A stretch of DNA of 64,000 bases from Panopea generosa (taxonomy: Eukaryota > Mollusca > Bivalvia > Adapedonta > Hiatellidae): positions 11,939,041-12,003,040 of the forward strand of contig CM055902.1 in assembly GCA_029582155.1 (NCBI GenBank), read 5' to 3'. Position 1 is the stretch's first letter. The number at the start of each line of letters is the position of its first letter. This document shows positions 45,649 through 57,778 of this stretch, piece by piece. The translations under genes and the position numbers were made by a program. The notes below the pieces were generated by a model. It worked only from the letters and a program-made list of their open reading frames with translations. It was not told where the DNA came from and ran no database searches.

Positions 45649-48600
45649 ACCACTGGCTGTTAACAATTAATATTTTTTATTCCTTTGCCTTAGAACTTGT
45701 CATTGGAAAAATGTTGAATAGTTACATGCCAGATGAATTTTAATTCTCAGAATTGATATCTGTCGCTGTTTTATCATTGTAAGGCAAGGCAAAGCTGATA
45801 TTTGGTTTGCTATAAATTCAGCTTTGTTTATATAAATTATTTATGTTAAAAATTAACTTAAAAAGTCTGGTTCTTAAACTGCTCTCAAATCTATGAAATG
45901 ATATGCTTAATAGTTGGGTGTTTGATTTACAATTTTAAATAACTCCAACTGATACTGTGATGAACTTGTAAATAGTTGTATTTATGTAAAAAAAACAAAC
46001 AAACACATTTTAGTATTAGGAATCATTCATATACATCCTTGTAAATACCCCCTGCCCCTTTTCCCAAGCCACTCATTCTGTTTTGCAAAAATATAAGTGC
46101 TATGTGTTATGATGTATTTGTGCATGTCTTATTTTTTTCCTCATTTTTTTTTAATGGGAAATTTTTTGTCTAGCATGGCATTTTGTGCAAAACAAATTTG
46201 TTTGTTTTCCTGCTACAGTGGTTCCTCACTGTTAGTAACAAAAGTGAAAATATGTGTTCAGATTCATTGTAATTTGTAAACAATTCATATTGTATTTCTA
46301 ACAAACAAAACCTTTTTGATTGACAGTATTCTGTAATGAATTATTTTACTTTTTTCAAATATATTTATACAAAATCATTTGGATGAGTGGAAGCGTGAAG
46401 CGCTTGACTGGTATTTTTTCGAATAATTCTGGTTATAATTTTTTGGTGTGTAGTTCTCTATACATGTTAATAGGGGACAAATCCTTGCTTAAAGGGACCA
46501 ACCTCACTTTAATAAACAAATGGGGGGGAAAAAAAGGGAAAATAAAAAAGTTTTTTTCTGGAATGTTGTGATCTTGCATAATAATGAAATTTGTTTAAAT
46601 TTTACATACAGCAACGGAAATGTACAGTAAAGTCTGGTCCCTTTTCAGATATATTTTTAGAAACATTTCGGTTAAAGCAAGTTTTCATTGATGCATTGTT
46701 TGTGTCGTATTTCATTATACTTACATGTACATATGAAAAGTTGGGATGAAATCTTGGCCGCTATATATACATTTCAATCTTAGTGATAGAAATTTCTTTT
46801 GTCTGCTTTTCTGCAAATTTAAATATCACCTTGAAAATCAATTTTATGTAAGATGATATATAACTAGTCCTTTTCCTGATGATTTGTACTGCTTATATTT
46901 TATATTATAATAGAAATGATGATTTTTGTTTCTATGCCAAATTCTCATACCAGATTGCAGTGCAAAAAACGCACAACATTTTGCAGATGTTGTCAGATGT
47001 TCATGAAATCATTTACTACATAAAGAAAACTGTTAAAAAAACAAAACAAACACCAAAACATGTTTATATAAGATAAATACTTTTAGATTTAGTAGTGAAG
47101 AATCATCAATCGTCTTGACCAGTGGTTAGAATTGAGTAATGTACTGAAATAAGTATTCAGTCAATAAGTGCATTCATGTATACTGAAATAATGAAGATTG
47201 TTTTATACATAAGAAAAGATCAGCTAGTTTACTTCATTACATACTTGGGGTCGTCTGTGGTATAAACTGTTGTCTCCAGATAACAAACTCATAGGTGTTA
47301 CAGTTTGGTCCAAAAACTTATTACTTGCTGGAAGGACATTTGTTCTGCTTATTCCAGGTACACCATTAAAACTAGATGCCTTAAATATATAACCAGTAAT
47401 ACCGTGAAAATGGGCTGTTACTCCCCCCTCCCCTCTCTGTAAGTGTCAGGATCAAGTAAGGTATCATCAGGAGTTTCTTGATATATCCACTGTCTGCTCT
47501 GTGTATGTTGACAAACTCTATATCATCCATCCTATTTATTTATAATTACCCTGCATGGAGTGCCGTAATTTTTTACTTGTCTGTTGAAATAAATTGTAAA
47601 TGAAATGGGAGTTTGTATGGCGGGGTATTTTTTGGCCTCACTGTATGAAGTAAGAATTAAAAAACTGACAATTTTAAAAAAAATTTCCTGATGCGAGATC
47701 AACTATCCCCACCCTACTCTGGCATTGTTTGTCCAAGTAAATACAGTGTTTACTTGCACATCGTTTGTTTTTCTAAGGAAAATGGTGAGGATGCAACCAA
47801 AATCAATCACTGGTTGGATTATCAACTTGTTTGATTAACAGCTCGTATCAGATTAATTAATTAAAATTATAGGTGTATATGAACAAACGTCTATTAGAAG
47901 TAACGAACGTTGTAAAAACATTGTGATAAAAGAAACTTTTTCTAAACATTAGCAACTCCCATTTATTTCACTTATTTCTGCAAAGACATTTATGCTGACA
48001 ATGTTGTCCATGTGGTCGCTTAAAACCTCATTTTGTGTGATTTAATACTGTTTAAATGATAAAACTTGACCACTTACGCCATTCTAAAAATGATTGTTGA
48101 ATTTATAATGCTCATATTAGCATTAATGTCCATGTGCTGAAATCTTTCATCTTTTTTCTGGAATGTGTGTTTAACAAGGCGTAAAAACTTAGAAATATAA
48201 AAAAAACTCGCCATATATTGATTAATCTGTATACAGGTTTGTTAATATACATGTAATATAGGTGAAGAAAAGGTCAAGCTCAAAATAAGGAAGAGAAGAC
48301 TGGAAATATTTTGGTTTGAAAACCTACAATAAATATAAAGTTGTATTCAGTTTTGTACACTAGTGTACATGTGTCAATAACTCCACAGTTTTGGAAGAAA
48401 AGTTTGGCAAGATTAAAATATTTGTTATCTCTCTCCCTACTAAAAATATTTTTTAGGTTTCTGACAAGATACTGTGTTTTTTTCCCATATAGGCAATTGC
48501 CTTTATAATAAATAATAATTATAATATATTCTTTATTTAACACTGGTAACTCAATCAATCACAATAACTGTTCTAATTTGAGGTCATCAGCTATTGTGTT

Positions 48601-49249
48601 TTTATTATTTTCTTTTTAATATTGAAAATAAAATCTTCACATATTTGACCAATTTCAGAAACTATTATCGGGAGTGAGCAAACAAACATGTTAATGTTGG
48701 CCTTGAATATTGCATGACGTGGACAGTTGATGTACATGCATGCATGTTGGGTACTATTTATTCACATTCATTGTCTTGGTAGCCATAAAGCAATCTTTCC
48801 ACGAGTATTGTGATACGGACAAGTGCGATTTTGTTTTGTTCGGACAACATTGTTCATGATATATAGTTATACATATATTATAACTTCTGGTATTGTGGCT
48901 ATTATAAAACTAGATATTTATTATTTAAGCAATTATAAGCATCTCTGACACATGTTAAGACTTTTTTATTGTGATATTTTTTTCACAGAAAGAAAAAGAA
49001 ACAAATTGGTGTCCGGATATCTGTAGCTGTGTTTTTTTCCAAAACGATGGGACATTGCAAATGTTTTATTGTGATAGAAATTTCCGCAGTTGATAATTCC
49101 GAACACTTTGTAAACTATGTAAAACGACTGTTTTTACGAACAGTATCTTTGTAGTTGCAATCGACTTTGTTGATATAATACTAAAATATGTAAAACTTCA
49201 GTTTGTTGTTTAAAATGATGCTAATATGGTTGTTTTGATAAGCAATCTA

Positions 49250-49255
49250 AATAAA
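49250..49255 (+). terminator. Distal polyadenylation signal AATAAA
   Basis: CTAAATAAAATATTTTATTG is followed within 30 nt by a TTTGTGTATTGTGTT run. It is the strongest signal pair seen downstream of importin-7/8. Confidence 0.4.
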
Positions 49256-49280
49256 ATATTTTATTGTTATCTTGACTTTG

Positions 49281-50520
49281 TGTATTGTGTTACGTACTAT
49301 TGGTAATCGTGTCCGATGTTGGCCTATGAGAATGTGATTCTCTGGGCACACAAGGCGTCTTAAAGCTCAAAAGTTCAATTGACTCCGTAAATTAATTCGA
49401 ATTTAAAACTGTGCTCGTGGACAATTAATCTCATATTTTCATTGGATAGTATAATCTGTTGATCATCAAAGTAATGTCTGTGTCACAATGTGGCCTGCAT
49501 AGCATAGCAGACACATAAATTGCTTTGTCTGCCAGCGGTCTGGTTGATGGTTTCCAGTCAATGACATATGCTAATTATATTATGATTATGAAATTTTGTT
49601 CACGGAGATTACTGTGTCCGAGCCACTTTATGGCATCATTATGAAACTTTGATTTTCATTTAGGGATCACGCAGTCCAAGCAAAAGCCCCAGTGACCTCT
49701 GAAAAGACCGATCCAGGCTGCTATATCGGCACAATAATTTCGGATCACTATTCATGTCAGAAGAGTACTGGACGCTTGGCCCAAAGTCAGGGGACATGGG
49801 TAACTTGAAAAGATAACTTCAGATCACTTTATGATACGTTTATAAAACTAAAGAGACATTGTTCACGAAGAGTACCGGAACCCTATTAGTTTGGGGTTAC
49901 CGTGTCCGAGGTCACAGTGACCTTAATATGAATCAGTGAGTTCCCATCCATTAATGGTGAATGGTTAGGACTACAGTACTAGTATTGTCCTCAAACTTGC
50001 GAGGGGGGTAGATGTAATAACCGATGTCACGAGGAAGTCGAGGACTTGTTTTGCCATTTTTTTCATGTTCTCTGTTTCTGTCCCCATGTCATTAAACTAA
50101 ACACTACCTAAATTAATTCATGGTTACCGTAGTGATGTCATGCTCATGGGAATTCTGCGAGATAGGTCATGAACTCTTTTAGAAGTGATAATTTTAGATG
50201 ACAATTAATGTAGATGTGTTATTATAATTAGTAACAAGCATAATAAAGCTATAATTTATGATATTTTCTTAAGCAAACCCCCAGTAAATTTTTCAGCGAA
50301 GAGAGTCACGTTATGTGCTTTTCTATTTTTGTATTTGATGACTATCCTAACTAAATAATTTCTCTTCGCTTGTCTTTATAATAATATGGTGATATTATAC
50401 CTGACAACAGAAAATATGTTATGGTGGTTTCCAATTGCGTTATTGCATGTGTTATACAAAATATTTTAACACAAAACCTAAACATTGAAATACTAATTTC
50501 CGAATCGTATTATCTGAGAT
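49281..50520. other. No gene seen; possible unclassified repeat near 49320-50020
   Basis: TACTGTGTCCGAGCCACTTT and TACCGTGTCCGAGGTCACAG are related phrases about 300 bp apart, with GATCAC repeated between. This suggests an old element with internal duplication. No coding. Confidence 0.3.
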
Positions 50521-51885
50521 TCATTTTTGTCTCGTCGCGACGAAGGAGAGACGAGATTAAGGTGTTGTTTTTCCGTCTATGGCGGCAGCGGCGTCAAACA
50601 TTTATATTTAGCTCCAACGTTAAGTTTTCGTTTTACTAGTGCTAGGACACTCATAATTGGACATTGACATTGTTTGATGCTGAATTTTGCATTTAGCTCC
50701 AACGTTAAGTTTTCGTTTTTACACTATTTCTCAACAAGTACAAGTGCTAGGACACTCATACTTGGGTCATAGTTACAACTTACACCCTGCATCACATAAT
50801 ACACTGCAGATGCCGAGTGTGACCTACATTTCATGGTCCATTAACATTGTTTGGTGCTGAATTTTGCATTTAGCTCCAACGTTAAGTTTTTGTTTTTACA
50901 CTATTTCTCAACAAGTACAAGTGCTAGGACACCCACACTTGTATCATAGTTACAACTAACACCCTGCATCACATAAAACACTGCAGATGCCGAGTGTGAC
51001 CTACATTTCATGGTCCATTAACATTGTTTGATGCTGAATTTTGCATTTAGCTCCAGCGTTAAGTTTTTGTTTTTACACTATTCCTCAACAAGTACAAGTG
51101 CTAGGACTCTCACACTTGGATCATAGTTACAACTTACACCCTGCATCACATACATTGTAATACACTGCAGATGCCGAGTGTGACCTACATTTCATGGTCC
51201 ATTGACATTGTTTGATGCTGAATTTGCATTTAGCTCCAACGTTAAGTTTTTGTTTTTACACTATTTCTCAACAAGTACAAGTGCTAGGACACTCATACTT
51301 GGATCATAGTTACAACTAACACCCTGCATCACATTATATATTGCAGATGCTGAGTGTGGCCTACATTTCATGGTCCATTAACATTGTTTGATGCTTAATT
51401 TTTGCATTTAGCTCCAACGTTAAGTTTTCGTTTTTACACTATTTCTCAACAAGTACAAGTACTAGGACACCCATACTTGGATCATAGTTACAACTAACAC
51501 CCTGCATCACATTATATACTGCAGATGTGAGTGTGACCTATATTTCATGGTCCATTGACATCGTTTAATGCTGAATTTTCCATTTAGCTCCAACGTTAAG
51601 TTTTTGTTTTTACACTTTTTCTCAACAAGTACAAGTGCTAGGACATTCATACTTGGATCATAGTTGCAACTAACACCCTGCATCACATTATATACTGCAG
51701 ATGCTGAGTGTGACCTACATTTCATGGTCCATTGACATTGTTTGATGCTGAATTTTTGCATTTAGCTCCAACGTTAAGTTTTCGTTTTTATACTATTTCT
51801 CAACAAGTACAAGGGCTAGGACACTCATATACTTGGATCATAGTTTCAACTAACACCCTGCATTATATAATGCAAATGCCGAGTC
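50521..51885 (+). repeat. 177-bp tandem array (about 8 units) with a short leading segment
   Basis: AGCTCCAACGTTAAGTTTT recurs at 50610, 50695, 50872, 51049, 51232, 51410, 51586 and 51764. Steps are 85 (first unit shortened), then 176-183 bp. Each unit contains TCAACAAGTACAAGTGCTAG, ACACCCTGCATCACAT and CCTACATTTCATGGTCCATT. The left flank (TTTTTGTCTCGTCGCGACGA to about 50600) resembles the openings of the interspersed repeats at 28796 and 40695, so the array may be an expanded internal part of that element. Chance open frames arise because 177 is divisible by 3. Confidence 0.88.
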
Positions 51886-52242
51886 CTTTTCTTTTTTTAT
51901 TTATATTTTTTTTTTATTAAATATGTTTTACTTAGAAATACTGGTTAATTGTTTTTTGTATTTAAATATGTTTTACTTAGAAATACTGGTTGAAGTTTTG
52001 TGTGCAACTACCATCAAAATCATATCTCAAAAATCACTTAATGTTTTTGATCAAACTTCACACAATACTTCCTACAATATTTCGTAGTCATTAAACCTAC
52101 TACATTAACCAAGTTGGATAACTCTTGCGTGAATATAATAATTTAATTTTTTTCTCTCCCATGTGTGTATTAACGGTCAAAGCGGACACGGCGAGACATA
52201 TCATTCCGCGGAATTCTTGTTCAGAACTTAATATCAGTTTGA
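51886..52242. other. No gene seen; short direct repeat
   Basis: AATATGTTTTACTTAGAAATACTGGTT occurs twice in tandem (about 51920 and 51965). The rest is AT-rich and non-coding. Confidence 0.5.
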
Positions 52243-52775
52243 GATTATGTGAACGCCTGCGTATTCACGCAAAATCTCTTAATTATCTTCACTTCCATTC
52301 ATCTCCGGAACACAAATAAAAAAATCACTGCTGAATAAAATTTTAAACAAAACGATACCATTCCCAGAAATTTGTGTTTTAGTACTGCTGAAGTACTTGT
52401 GATTACAAAATGTGTATACTGCAGCTGAAATAACGACAAATTACGATAAATTTTCATTCAAACCCCAATATCTATAATTCAAGAGCATTTCACGTGATTG
52501 AAACTTATTTAAACAACTAAGATTACATACAACTAACATTTTATGTACAAGAAATCAGTTGCACGTGAATTATGAATGATTAATTTGAAAATTATGAATC
52601 CTTCGTGTGCTGTTTCAACAAGATACAAGTTTCCTATCCTTCTATGCCCGTCCTTGGTGTAAACTTCTAATTATGTTATAAAATTTTAATTTGTATTTCT
52701 GAGATGAATGAAAGGATATTTGAAAACGAAATTATGCGATAGTTTGCCTGAATACGCGAGCGTTCATAATTAGTT
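52243..52775. mobile_element. TIR element family M6, full copy
   Basis: The left end (ATGTGAACGCCTGCGTATTC, ATTCATCTCCGGAACACAAA) is matched in inverted form by the right end (TTTGTATTTCTGAGATGAAT...CCTGAATACGCGAGCGTTCA), about 75 bp of imperfect TIR. The interior matches 4120-4470. It is about 530 bp and non-coding, so a non-autonomous DNA transposon. CAAAATCTC on the left pairs only loosely on the right. Confidence 0.68.
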
Positions 52776-53270
52776 GTTTCTCCTTCTCTATATAAGCTCC
52801 TGCTAAAACTGATGCAAAGACTATACGTGTGCATGTATACCTACATGTATGTGATAAAACATTGCCCAGGGTCAGAGGTTATTCAATTTTATTTGCATGC
52901 CTGAAATAGGTTCCATGTATAATTGTTCTTGAATTATATTGATCATATATACCGAACGGAACAGCTTACCCGTTACCTTTGTATTTCCAAATTATCCGTT
53001 TAAGTATTGAGTAGCGTTATTAATCAAAGCATTAGTACTGATAGGGGCGGTACATGTAACAATGCTAGTTCTTATTTGTCAATAGACAAGAAGACCAGTT
53101 TCCACCGTTGCTTGTATTTCTAATACAGGGCACCAAATTTACAATTTCTGTGCAAGGTTGAACCCTTTTTTTTTAATAAGGCAAAGAAAATAACTGAATG
53201 TGTTACCCATGAAAGTATATTTGTCTGCAACGTAATAGGTATGGCAACATCTCTCAATTTTGACGAAATT
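52776..53270. other. No gene seen
   Basis: AT-rich; only short, motif-free open frames. Confidence 0.45.
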
Positions 53271-53547
53271 TCATTGATTGATTGAATATTTAGCGTCATT
53301 TTTATGCCAACGAGGGCTAACAGACGATTAATTAACCTAACCACTGTTTCTTGGGATCCTGAAAGGTTAACCACTACTCGAACACACCCCATCTCCTCAA
53401 GTGACTGAAATTCTCCACTTGAATCAGCGGTGAGAGACGAATGTTAATAAGAAACAATGTCTTATATCAATCATCACGGAGACTGTTGCCGGGCGAGGAC
53501 TCATGGATTGATAGTCAGACGCGTTACCGACTGAGCTATTCGGGCCC
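53271..53547 (-). mobile_element. tRNA-headed SINE, family B, full copy
   Basis: It is colinear with 31167-31448: TGATTGAATATTTAGCGTCA, GAGGGCTAACAGACGATTAA, GTGAGAGACGAATG, ATATCAATCATCACGGAGAC and ACCGACTGAGCTATTCGGGC, with the tRNA-like head at the right on the minus strand. Confidence 0.75.
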
Positions 53548-53989
53548 CAGCGGTTCATCATGCTCAACTAAAATATCTTGTTCAATTACAAGATGTGATT
53601 TGTATTAAAGCTCAACTTCATATTTTTTCATAAGTTCCAAGTTTTCTATCAAATGTAAAATCTCAAAGTGCTCTGAACCTAGCACACTCAATTTCCACAC
53701 TGTAGAATAAATACAAAAACTGGAAATATACAAATGCCCCCTCTAATGATAGGAAACAGTAAAATAGGTTCATAACTCATTATACAGTTACAAACAACAT
53801 ATTGATTTAAAACACAGACCCCTTAAAAGCTATAGATCGGAAACCAAGTGTATACCCCCAACGGACAGACAGACAGACAGAGTTAACGTAACCCTTCACC
53901 GTTTTTCAAATTGCGGGAGCATAAAAACAGACAGGATGATTTGAAACTCAGAACAGCTAAAACAATATAGCCATATATATAGTCAAGGA
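53548..53989. other. No gene seen; (GACA)n microsatellite at 53864-53881
   Basis: GGACAGACAGACAGACAGAG is followed by TTAACGTAACCCTTCACCG. No coding signal. Confidence 0.45.
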
Positions 53990-54161
53990 TCACTTTACTT
54001 CCTGGTCAGATCGTAGATTTGCTACTGATGCAGGTGACTATATACAGAAAGGAAATAGACAGCAAGACTTTGATCTAATTCGTGAAAAAACTGCTTCTGT
54101 TTGGAAGCAAATAGCCGAACTATACACAGCTGCAAATAAATTCACCAAAATCCTGTAATGA
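53990..54161 (+). pseudogene. Short coding-like remnant, unassigned
   Basis: One plus-strand frame reads about 55 residues, HFTSWSDRRFATDAGDYIQK then KTASVWKQIAELYTAANKFT and KIL, ending in TAA at 54157-54159. The amino acid mix is protein-like, unlike the flanking chance frames. No start Met or clear acceptor is visible. It may be the 3' end of a transposon gene or a decayed exon. I do not recognise the family. Confidence 0.3.
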
Positions 54162-55085
54162 ATTTAATATTGCAATAGCAAGAAGCGATACATTATATAT
54201 CGTGACCCAGATTTGCAACCTTTGACACAGCCGTTATTTAATGCTGCTTAATAACACTGAATTTATGCACAATTGGTTTGACAATCTTTGCGTCTTTTGA
54301 ATTAATGAGCGTGGTATATTTGTATTATGAAGAAGAAGAAGAAGATGAAGAAGAAGACGAAGAAGATGTGCTATACATAATAGTGCAACCGTTGAAGGTC
54401 GAATACCGTGAAACAGTATTGTTATGAGCGGTTGTTAGGTTTGCTGTAGCTGACCAACGTGATTGTAAGATTGTGGTATGAGAAATCGTGTTAGCTCTGC
54501 GGGTGCACCTACTCTTCCCCTTAAAAATCGTAGTCGTACGCTTTTTTATTTAATGTTAATCAAGTTTGATTACTAGCACTGAACATACGTCAAATTATAC
54601 TAGCTAAATTTTATTTTATTTATCTGCTGGGTTAACCATTACTGTACCATTACTGTACCCTGTACATATTGATGTTACCGCTGTTTAAAGGCCGCTGAAC
54701 TACGTTTTGATTTAGTGGGTGGGGAGCTTATGAGGCGGTTTTTAGGTTTACAATGATTGTAAGACCATGGCATAAGAAGACCATTCAAAATAACTGAAAT
54801 AAAATATGTTTAAACTATAAAAAGACCATGCTAGCTTAAATTGAGAGCGGTTGCTAAATTACCGCCCTCAAAATATATATTGATTTTACCTAGGCCGAAT
54901 GCGAAATTCTATACAATTACTTGTGCGCATATGGTTGGTACGAAATTTGATACTTTTTGTACATAAACTATCAGGTGGCAGGTAATCCGTTTTTGTTCAG
55001 CATACTATAATTAAATCGCGCACCCGTGATAAATTCACTCAGTGGTCAATATATATTTGAATTTTATCAATTTTGCCGCGTTCAG
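54162..55085. other. No gene seen; (GAA)n-rich tract at about 54329-54366
   Basis: GAAGAAGAAGAAGAAGATGA with further GAAGAA follows. The rest is AT-rich, non-coding. GAGCGGTTGTTAGGT-like phrases recur near 54427, 54737 and 54845, a hint of old duplication. Confidence 0.4.
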
Positions 55086-55385
55086 TATTGTGGGTACAGG
55101 AAGCCATATGAGTGATGAACTGAATAGGACCACTGTGACTCATGCATGTCGTTAGAAGCAACAATTTGAGTAATACGACAGAACTTACTGAAACTCTGCA
55201 GTTTTGCAGGTATCAAGGTTCTAGGTTCATTCTGCACATTCATTTGTTGATGTACTTTCTTTAATCTGTATGTCAATTTGCTGTCTGTACATGTAGAGTG
55301 AACCTCTATTCTTCCTTCCTGTTGGCGTCGAATAACCTACAATGTGTTGGTATGCCGTTAAACCCCATTCAGGCATTTATTCCTT
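55086..55385 (+). mobile_element. SINE-like repeat, family C, best copy
   Basis: AATAGGACCACTGTGACTCA, GAAGCAACAATTTGAGTAAT, CAAGGTTCTAGGTTCATTCT, CCTGTTGGCGTCGAATAACC and the 3' end GCCGTTAAACCCCATTCAGG are present. It pairs with the complement of 3597-3905. Confidence 0.7.
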
Positions 55386-55689
55386 CACGATTGAATTTTT
55401 TAACATGAACTGAATAAAACGTCAGACCCATTTCAGTATTTTTGCAGATCTTGTTCGGATATTGTTCTCGCAGGACCCAGCTGAAATTGTTTTTTGTCTT
55501 TAATAATATCAGTTGCAATAATTGTCTTGGGTGTTATACAAAGGAACTATGTAGGTTACATATTGAAAATGCAAAATCTTCCTGATGGTACAAAGTGTCG
55601 TTTTCATCATTATTATATCTTAAACCAATTATCGATCCGATATTTCCTGTAAAAAAGACAACGACTCACGAAATTTCACATACATTTTA

Positions 55690-56335
55690 CTGTTTTTTAA
55701 GGTTAAAAACTTCTCATCCCACCGACAGTAGGTAGATCATCACGATACGCATTACGCAACTCACAAAGTATTCAAACTATACATACACGTACAAGCTATT
55801 ACTAAAACTCTACCCTCATCCATACGTGAATGGAGTACTCTTGCAGAGGGAATCCGTAACTCTGAATCTGTCATCTTTTAAGTATGCACTTAAATGTCAA
55901 CTTAATATACACTCAATTCCAAGTATTTTCTCTTTGGAACAAGAAAACTTCAAATTCTACATACACGTCTCCGAACCAAATGCAGTGCACTTAAAAAAAA
56001 ACATGATTGATTACCCACTTTGTATATGGGGCGATATTGGAGACGCAGAACATTTTCTACTTCATTGCATCTCATGTCGCGACTCACGAACAGTACTCGA
56101 AAGATCATTACCACCTCATTTGCAAATAACTACCCATCTTCTTTTCTTTAGAGACGAAACTTCTTCTATCGATACAAATATTATCATATTCAGTGCAGTA
56201 CATAATTACATTGAAATACACATCGTTTATAATGTCACACATATAGTTTTAACTGGCACGAACGTTAATAAATCCTCCCATCCCAATGTCGCCCATAACT
56301 ACCCCAATATGTATTTAACATATTGCATTCTATAA
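55690..56335 (+). pseudogene. LINE-type retrotransposon RT C-terminal remnant with frameshift
   Basis: One frame gives TLPSSIREWSTLAEGIRNSE (about 55805-55865); the next frame continues LSSFKYALKCQLN, then LCIWGDIGDAEHFLLHC (about 56015-56085). The order S-I-R-x-W...I-R-N-S...F-K-x-x-L, then C-x-C-G-x-x-E-D-x-x-H-x-x-x-x-C, is common at the C-terminus of animal LINE ORF2. Here the second Cys reads Trp, and the phrase breaks at about 55868-55876, so the copy is dead. The remainder to 56335 is open but unrecognised. The plus-strand Met at 55826 is not a real start. Confidence 0.6.
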
Positions 56336-57737
56336 TATCCATGTTATTCGCAACTTCCGCATTTGTCATCATAGTTTGTGTAATTGTATTGTATTTAGGT
56401 GAGGAATTCTATAAGCTTGTCTTTCATTCCAATCCTTTTGACAAAAGTGTTTGTAAATATGTAATATTGTTAGATATTCGAAATAAAATATGTTTAAACC
56501 AAAACTTTCACTAACAGTTCATGTATTAAAAATCGAAAATTTGTTCCTATTTAAAAGTGACAGGAAATAATCACGGAATATCTAAAAAATGCTGAATATT
56601 TTACGATAGCAAGTTGTTTATCTTAATTTCGAACATTTTTAAGCAAAACACCAATTTATGCTTCAAATCAAATGAAATAAATCATAACCATAGTTGCAAA
56701 GCGTCACCCGATTTTAAAATTGGGTTTCTTTTCCACCGGACACCCCTTATCTCTTCAAGTTACTAACGTATGGCCCGCATAATAATTACCCCCCGACAAA
56801 AAACAACAACAACAACGATTGCATTTATTATTTACTATGTTAACAAATTGAAAAGTTATATGGTATATATCGGAAATGTTCTATGCGGATAATGTGTTTT
56901 CAAATGTAAGTACAGTTTTAATAGTTTTAAGCTGTCTTATAAACATACTTTATTAAAATAAGAATAATAAAAAACAACGAATTAAGATGTAAGAGTCAAT
57001 AAACCATTGAGAATGTTCTAAAATTGTAAGATCTGAAATCTTTCCCAGTTTAAGGTTGTCTTTGATTCGATTTCTCTGGAGAATTAACTCTATTTGGTAT
57101 GAAACATTGTTAATATGCGGATTTTACTTCAAAGAATGTTGAATCCCGAGATGTTGTTTTTGTAATTTTATTAACTGGCTCCAGACGTGGGGATTTAAAC
57201 AAGATTGAAATATTTTGTCCAATATATATTTGTCTCTGAGTAACGGCCTGCCGATTTTTATACTCACGAGGGTTGATACAAAAGTTCGTAGCAATTTCAA
57301 TAGATGCGTAATTAATGGGCTTACTGGTATCAGACTTAATAAATTATGTTTAATTATATTTAATCTATTTAATTACTTTTATATCTTAAACTATATTATA
57401 CTTTGTTGTACAAAATGTCATTAAAATCCGAAGAAATGTTATTAAATGAAATTAGTATCACGGATATATGGGTAAGTCACGTGTCGCATGTCAACGATGC
57501 GGATTAATAACATTTGGGTTAACAGGTTAGATTAAACATATTTTATATAAAGGTATCTTTAAATGGGGTCAGGACACACGGTCTGCAAACATAAGATTCG
57601 ACCCGTCCCTAATATTTTAAACAAATACATTGTTACAATAGATTGGAGAAGTCGAAATGGAAGTCAAAATAGAAAAATAATAAATTAAAATTGTAAATCA
57701 GTCAGTGATTTGAAAAGAGAGAGAAAGAGAGAGAATT

Positions 57738-57778
<41 letters not shown>

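Larger units (their letters stand above)
42745..49280 (+). other. IPO7: Probable long 3' UTR / 3' flank of importin-7/8
   Basis: After the TGA there are about 6.5 kb without a coding exon on either strand. A proximal AATAAA lies at 42887-42892 with GT-rich DNA after it. A distal AATAAA at 49250-49255 is followed by TTGACTTTGTGTATTGTGTT, a good GT-rich downstream element. Fewer mobile elements lie here than in the introns: a pair of M3 MITEs and a tRNA-like scrap near 44341-44440 (GGTAATTTAGTGGATAGAG). This fits selection on a transcribed UTR, but sequence alone cannot show that one transcript spans it all. Confidence 0.4.

Noticed and set aside
51507-51761. Minus-strand repeat-peptide frame
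   Set aside because: Artefact of the 177-bp array (59 codons per unit).
56323-57424. Hydrophobic short frames as membrane peptides
   Set aside because: AT-rich DNA gives Leu/Ile/Phe-rich chance frames. There is no start context, splice site or homology.
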